Source of the DNA: Fibrobacteraceae bacterium
Lineage (GTDB): Bacteria; Fibrobacterota; Fibrobacteria; Fibrobacterales; Fibrobacteraceae
Reading direction: 5' to 3'
DNA: 11,077 bases
Assembly: GCA_023231365.1 (NCBI GenBank)
Contig: JALNVO010000072.1
Location: 1-11,077, forward strand
The translations under genes were made by a program, and so were the position numbers. The notes beneath the pieces are model-generated. The model worked only from the letters and a program-made list of their open reading frames with translations, had not been told where the DNA came from and did not search any database. Below, one piece after another: positions 8,301 to 11,077 of the stretch. Numbering within the stretch: the first letter of the stretch is position 1; every line of letters begins with the position of its first letter.

Positions 8301-8709
8301 GAGAAAGTTTGCTTCCGCTTTCGATGCTTGCCAAATGCGAAAATTCGTGCGTCACTACATCTGAAACCCAAGTGTGGGAACTCCGCACCTTGAAGTCCCA
8401 ATTAGAAAGGCTCAGGTTTACCGCGTTTTCGCTAGGGATTGCCATACCATTGGAAATAAGCGAGTTCTGTAGGGATAGGTTCACTTTTTGCGGCAGGTCG
8501 ATCCGGTATCTGGAAACGACGGAATCGTACACAGCCTCTGCATAAGAGGCTACTATGTTCGCGTGTCCGCTGTATTCCGCGGGGTATTCATATACGAAGT
8601 GCTCCGTCTGGGCGGTTTTCCAATGAATGTCGCTTTGGTTGCCGGAAAAGGTAAGTTCGGAAGCGAGAGAAAGAATGGGAAAAAATAAAAAGAGAAAAAT
8701 TTTTTTCAC
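5308..8709 (-). CDS. Secreted metallopeptidase / PD40 propeller / outer-membrane barrel fusion
   Basis: The protein is 1133 residues from GTG 8709-8707. This start gives a typical signal peptide, MKKIFLFLFFPILSLAS, with likely cleavage after Ala16. A TTG six codons upstream (8727) is the alternative; neither has a Shine-Dalgarno sequence. The N-terminal domain (about 20-290) resembles a gluzincin peptidase of the peptidase-MA type: HEFSH at 121-125 supplies HExxH, and Glu173 in WLAEGTAQFES is the likely third zinc ligand. The middle holds PD40/TolB-like propeller repeats (YPDISPNGNEIVF, YSPKFSPDGKKIAF, RDPNWIDNGTLIY). A linker with two cysteines leads to a C-terminal region (about 700-1133) rich in alternating beta strands, with LLDGYPYL and a VTFSVGFNF last strand, consistent with an outer-membrane barrel of the surface-antigen type. 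The protease is probably anchored at the outer membrane; substrate unknown. It lies 75 bp downstream of mutL. Confidence 0.87.
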   Translation of the reverse strand: MKKIFLFLFFPILSLASELTFSGNQSDIHWKTAQTEHFVYEYPAEYSGHANIVASYAEAVYDSVVSRYRIDLPQKVNLSLQNSLISNGMAIPSENAVNLSLSNWDFKVRSSHTWVSDVVTHEFSHLASIESGSKLSHFIYGLQLSYTDYYNERDVENFAFTFPFSLQPLWLAEGTAQFESSRMGFDSWDSHRDMLLRVAVLNDGLLDLTYMHDFADNSLDAELGPYTQGFSLVRYIDAHYGPNAIPKIWSELARIHRVTLDAALEDVIGIGEEELYKNWKEEITKNYEEQEKSLGKLATGKKWTSDAFYNDFPIVSDSSIYGISNFGGAWFDGGIFKIPKSAEDSIAFKDSASGETITIQDSVIDIKKYAKSGFDPEKPWFDKGISVRDIESRGPTLAYVTYKNRDRNGHAHFDIAVLDTNGELQMATKLADAVYPDISPNGNEIVFARRETNSTRFILSKVAVPEKSSKTNDEYIDIFTPKEQYLYYNIYSPKFSPDGKKIAFSFFDDTTRGIAIINSDGTRFTDLSQKGFDLRDPNWIDNGTLIYSSNKNGIYNLYSKKLPDGREHPLTNVVGGAFTPVVDSNTVYYTGYDKDGFSLYSIELTDYDATKDSTFKVSDTTYTKCPSNPVVSTADTNAADSSTKITCKIDTLIATRDSTIKKSAIPPIVLKGTLPEKIHKTIEKPEIEFAGSERDYKAIPTVPLIAPIFSISERAPDFGAIGDGKATPKLGMVMELSDPLKKNIITAGLLLEVGNGWDYINSDGINPEKEREFLVAIENRSTPITLGLSYTNINYRSKDTVRYEDPRSYDDSIATNNYAIPVSAVVGTAGYSVFKQGDSLIAAIGYDWADFNLYENNLSWTYQKRISGGIGASFIGGTSDETQDNTVGMGNGISLAYQISNSDLYRPGTFSESFTVSPSGKIEPIYRNYTLHNISLSMYGSLPNPIHDNARFAAGASISGILNWSAKDSKDTLDSYYYEPLLLDGYPYLITSEDYNRSGMKAAKAEIHYLFPIFDDFRNQFWIFTTKDLYVNLYAQVGAAWNDHGLPWSKIKTREFWDRSVGIEFRVANRIFYSLPFNISFNLARGLDRIGEDIYGKGGRKMNPLDIPILPSAISPTKVTFSVGFNFNDSWME

Positions 8710-8716
8710 AATGGAG

Positions 8717-8724
8717 CTAATATA
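8717..8724 (-). promoter_or_regulatory. Possible -7/-10 box for the outer-membrane fusion gene
   Basis: The minus-strand TATATTAG lies 7 nt before the GTG start. It matches five of six fixed positions of TAnnTTTG, and TATATT matches five of six of the sigma70 -10. No good -33/-35 element was found upstream. The gene might instead be read from the mutL transcript. Confidence 0.25.
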
Positions 8725-8784
8725 CAAAAGCCTGGGCTTTGGATGGTTGCTAATGAAACCGTTCGAAATGTCCGGTGAAGGATT

Positions 8785-10626
8785 TTAGCGCTTGAAGCGC
8801 TTGTTGATGTCTGCAATCGGGAGGCGCATCAAGGTCGGGCGACCACTAGGAGAGGTCATCGGATCTTGTGTGGCGAGAAGTTCTGCCATAAGAGCCGTCA
8901 TTTCTTCTGTACCGAGTTCGTCTCCTGCGCGGTATGAATTGCTTAACGCCCATGCCTTGGCGAGGGTTTCCTTTGTAGGATCCGCGACGTTTTCTCCTTC
9001 TGCAATAGAAGAAAGCATTTCGTGTACTGCTGCTACGGCGCGGGAGAGGATAAGTTCCCTCGGAATTCCGCGGAGTTGATACGTGTTCTTCCCAAAGAGT
9101 TCCAAGTGGAATCCGAGGTGATCCAGTTTGGGGATGAGGGCGGGGACAAATGAAGACTCTATTGTAGTGAGCTCGACAAGTTCTGGGAACAGCAATTCTT
9201 GTGTTTCGAGCGTTCCTTGATTTTCAAGACTTTGAAGAGCTTCTTCATAGAGAATCCGCTGATGCGCTGCTCCTTGGTCAATAAGCAGGAGCCCTTCGCT
9301 GTCTTCGCATACGATGTACGTTTTTGCCAATTGGAAAAATTGAGGCGGGGAAACTTTATCCATCTTTGCGGGCGTATTGAACGACTGCGGTGTGAGGGGG
9401 ATTACGTTGCCTGCTTCGGGGAGGGAAAAGAGATCTTGGATGATGTCTTCCGGATCTTCAGAGTGGTAGGGCTTTGCGGGCTCGCTAGCTGTAAAATTCG
9501 GAGTTTCTCTTGTTGCAAAACTTGTCGGCGCAGCGATCTTCTTTGCTACCTGGTTATCTTGGGCGCATTCCGTTTTTCCTGAAGGGAGAGCTCCAAGGGT
9601 TATATCTTCCAAGCGTATTGTCGGACAATCTTTTGCTGATTTTTGGAAAGCGTCTCTTACCGCGTGGTGCACTGCTAGGAATACGGCGTTTTCATTGGCG
9701 AACCGGACTTCGCGTTTGGTGGGGTGAACATTCACATCAACGCTCGTGTCCTGCATCTCCAAGAAGAGCACGGCGGTGGGTGCATTTTCTTTTCCATAGG
9801 GCTCGTATGCCCGGGTGACCGCCTTGGTCATTATGGAGTTCCAGATGGGGCGCTTTTGAACATAGAAGTACAGCCGGCTTCGCTTGTTCTTAAATGCTTC
9901 GGGGGGGGCAACAAAACCTGATACGCGGATGCCGTCTTCGGTGTAATCCACAGGGAGCATTACTTTGGCGACTCCAGAACCGAGTGCTTCGGCTATCCGG
10001 CTCTTGAGGTCGTTCCCTTCGACCCCCGTAAAAATTTCCCGCCCGTTGGCCTTGTAGTCTATCCGCACATTGGGGTTTGCCAAAGCAAGGCGTGTCACGG
10101 TATCTAAAATTTTGCTCGCTTCAAGAGTATCGCTTCCGAGAAAGCTCTTTCGCACCGGGGCGTTGAAAAAAAGATCTTCAATGAGAAAAGTTGTTCCTTT
10201 AGGCGTTGCATTTGTGCCACAATCTTCTCGGGTTCCCCCGTTGATTTTTATGAAATGAGCCTCATCCGCTTGTTCTGTACGGGATGTTATCGTCAATTTT
10301 GAAATAGCGGCTATGGATGCGATGGCTTCTCCTCGGAATCCATTTGTCATCAAATGGAAGAGATCGTCTGCAGAGAGCAATTTGGATGTCGTATGGGGCA
10401 AGTAGCAGAGGTTCAAGTCTTCTTCGGTCATACCACAGCCGTTGTCCCGGATAAGAATGGATGTTTTCCCTCCGTCTATGATTTGGACTTCTATGTGGGA
10501 AGCTTCCGCATCGAGGGCGTTTTCCATTAATTCCTTGACTGTGGAAGCAGGGCGTTCGACCACTTCCCCTGCCGCAATTTTATTGATGACATCTTCGGAT
10601 AAGCGATGAATTCGGGAATTCTCCAT
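8785..10626 (-). CDS. mutL: DNA mismatch repair protein MutL, endonuclease site degenerate
   Basis: At 613 residues this is normal MutL length. MutL couples mismatch recognition by MutS to strand removal. The N-terminal GHKL ATPase looks intact: Glu35-Asn36 in ENALDA, Asp61 in DNGCGM, GFRGEA (96-101), and NVHPTKREVRF with Lys304 for ATP. One conserved motif is altered (FFNAPVRKSF for the usual NTPARxKF). The C-terminal dimerisation domain begins near residue 430. Its endonuclease motifs are recognisable but changed: DQHAxxE reads DQGAAHQ (450-456), the ACHxxxRAG motif reads ALSNSYRAG (560-568), and CPHGRP reads SPSGRP (592-597). The terminal FxR (FKR, 611-613) is kept. Nicking activity is therefore probably lost (inference). 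There is no Shine-Dalgarno sequence; ATG 10626 is chosen for the canonical N terminus. The other side is a divergent gene. Confidence 0.97.
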   Translation of the reverse strand: MENSRIHRLSEDVINKIAAGEVVERPASTVKELMENALDAEASHIEVQIIDGGKTSILIRDNGCGMTEEDLNLCYLPHTTSKLLSADDLFHLMTNGFRGEAIASIAAISKLTITSRTEQADEAHFIKINGGTREDCGTNATPKGTTFLIEDLFFNAPVRKSFLGSDTLEASKILDTVTRLALANPNVRIDYKANGREIFTGVEGNDLKSRIAEALGSGVAKVMLPVDYTEDGIRVSGFVAPPEAFKNKRSRLYFYVQKRPIWNSIMTKAVTRAYEPYGKENAPTAVLFLEMQDTSVDVNVHPTKREVRFANENAVFLAVHHAVRDAFQKSAKDCPTIRLEDITLGALPSGKTECAQDNQVAKKIAAPTSFATRETPNFTASEPAKPYHSEDPEDIIQDLFSLPEAGNVIPLTPQSFNTPAKMDKVSPPQFFQLAKTYIVCEDSEGLLLIDQGAAHQRILYEEALQSLENQGTLETQELLFPELVELTTIESSFVPALIPKLDHLGFHLELFGKNTYQLRGIPRELILSRAVAAVHEMLSSIAEGENVADPTKETLAKAWALSNSYRAGDELGTEEMTALMAELLATQDPMTSPSGRPTLMRLPIADINKRFKR

Positions 10627-10630
10627 ATTT

Positions 10631-10662
10631 CAAATATAGAAATTGAGGAAAGACTACCCAAA
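10631..10662 (-). promoter_or_regulatory. Bacteroidetes-type promoter of mutL
   Basis: On the minus strand TTTG (10662-10659) is followed after exactly 20 nt by TATATTTG (10638-10631), a full match to the Bacteroidetes -33 TTTG / -7 TAnnTTTG promoter. AAAT and the mutL ATG follow directly, so transcription would start at or next to the start codon. No Shine-Dalgarno sequence is present, which agrees with a leaderless mRNA. Use of this promoter type is inference. Confidence 0.6.
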
Positions 10663-10688
10663 AAGGGGTTTCATTTTTGTTTATACTG

Positions 10689-10709
10689 GTCTTTTTCTCA
10701 AGAAAAGAC
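10689..10709. other. Inverted repeat in the divergent mutL promoter region
   Basis: Perfect 7-bp arms gtctttt (10689-10695) and aaaagac (10703-10709) flank a 7-nt centre. The right arm is part of AAAGACTAC (10704-10712), which also occurs at 10649-10657 between the mutL -33 and -7 boxes. A regulator site shared by the two divergent genes is possible, but the arms are short and AT-rich. Confidence 0.35.
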
Positions 10710-10722
10710 TACTTTTAACAAT

Positions 10723-11077
10723 ATGAGGGATCTTGTGAATAAAATTCCTAACGTGTTTTTAAAATTGGCTTATAGCGAACTTCTTCTTTCTTACAAGACA
10801 GAAGATCTGAGTTCTCTTATTCAAGATGCAAAGGTTTCAAGCAAAAACCTGCTTGAAAACGTATGGCAGGAGGATGAGAGCGTCTCAGAAGAGGACTATG
10901 CCTTAATTATTGATGGCTTAGCCCGCTGGCTTTTCTCAAGGGGTGAAAATCCCGATGGGTTCACCGAGAGAATGTTTGCCCAGTACAAGAACCTCTATTC
11001 GCTTCCGAAAAGGGCCATAGTTCGTTCTTATCTGCCTTTTATTTCTCGTTTTTACGAGGTGGAAGATCAGCGCCATT
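10723..11077 (+). CDS. Unrecognised acidic protein, N-terminal part
   Basis: The frame opens at ATG 10723 and runs without a stop for 118 codons to the window edge. It begins MRDLVNKIPNVFLKLAYSEL and is rich in Glu, Asp, Leu and Ser, with the look of a soluble helical protein: no signal peptide, membrane segment, cysteine cluster or known motif. I do not recognise the family. The start is uncertain. ATG 10723 has no Shine-Dalgarno sequence but follows a TACTTTTA box (10710-10717) by 5 nt. GTG 10735 has GAGGG upstream at about 5 nt and would give MNKIPNVF. The gene is divergent from mutL across 96 bp. Codon use and length of open frame support a real gene. Confidence 0.75.
   Translation, partial: MRDLVNKIPNVFLKLAYSELLLSYKTEDLSSLIQDAKVSSKNLLENVWQEDESVSEEDYALIIDGLARWLFSRGENPDGFTERMFAQYKNLYSLPKRAIVRSYLPFISRFYEVEDQRH

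Noticed and set aside
8787..8801. Hairpin agcgc-ttgaa-gcgct at the end of mutL as a terminator
   Set aside because: The stem is only five pairs and no T-run follows on the minus strand.

Overview
The window looks like a chromosomal segment of a Gram-negative bacterium of the Fibrobacterota/Bacteroidota (FCB) group, most likely Fibrobacter or a relative. The reasons are an outer-membrane protease/propeller/barrel protein, Bacteroidetes-type promoter boxes (TTTG, 20 nt, TAnnTTTG), medium GC content and repeat-rich intergenic DNA. The taxon is an inference; no database search was possible. No phage, plasmid, transposase, CRISPR, rRNA or tRNA gene was found.

Layout. Bases 1-1392 (minus strand) hold an lrgA-lrgB pair with a four-base overlap, followed 28 bp later by the N-terminal 104 codons of a voltage-gated-type cation channel that runs off the left edge. 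Bases 1393-1943 separate this unit from a divergent gene and hold two 74-bp direct repeats (78-bp period) plus a cluster of short perfect hairpins. Bases 1944-4532 (plus strand) encode an 862-residue radical SAM protein of the TIGR03960 type with a C-terminal DUF2344 domain. Bases 4533-5307, between two convergent genes, are non-coding and contain two long direct repeats, each carrying an inverted pair of REP-like palindromes. Bases 5308-8709 (minus strand) encode a secreted fusion: gluzincin metallopeptidase, PD40/TolB-like propeller and predicted outer-membrane barrel. Upstream of it, bases 8785-10626 (minus strand) encode MutL. After a 96-bp divergent intergenic region, an unrecognised acidic protein begins at 10723 on the plus strand and runs off the right edge.

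How it fits together. lrgA, lrgB and the channel gene probably form one operon of membrane proteins (inference). mutL and the outer-membrane gene may be co-transcribed, being 75 bp apart on the same strand, but their functions are unrelated. The other genes appear to stand alone.

Most notable. (1) MutL has lost most predicted endonuclease metal ligands at three separate motifs while keeping the surrounding fold signatures. (2) Genes without a Shine-Dalgarno sequence start 4-7 nt after a TAnnTTTG-like box, suggesting leaderless or near-leaderless transcripts. (3) The two copies of the 78-bp-period repeat differ inside a hairpin in ways that preserve pairing. (4) The outer-membrane fusion protein has an intact HExxH...E site and an unknown substrate. 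I saw no clear multi-gene system that is wholly new.
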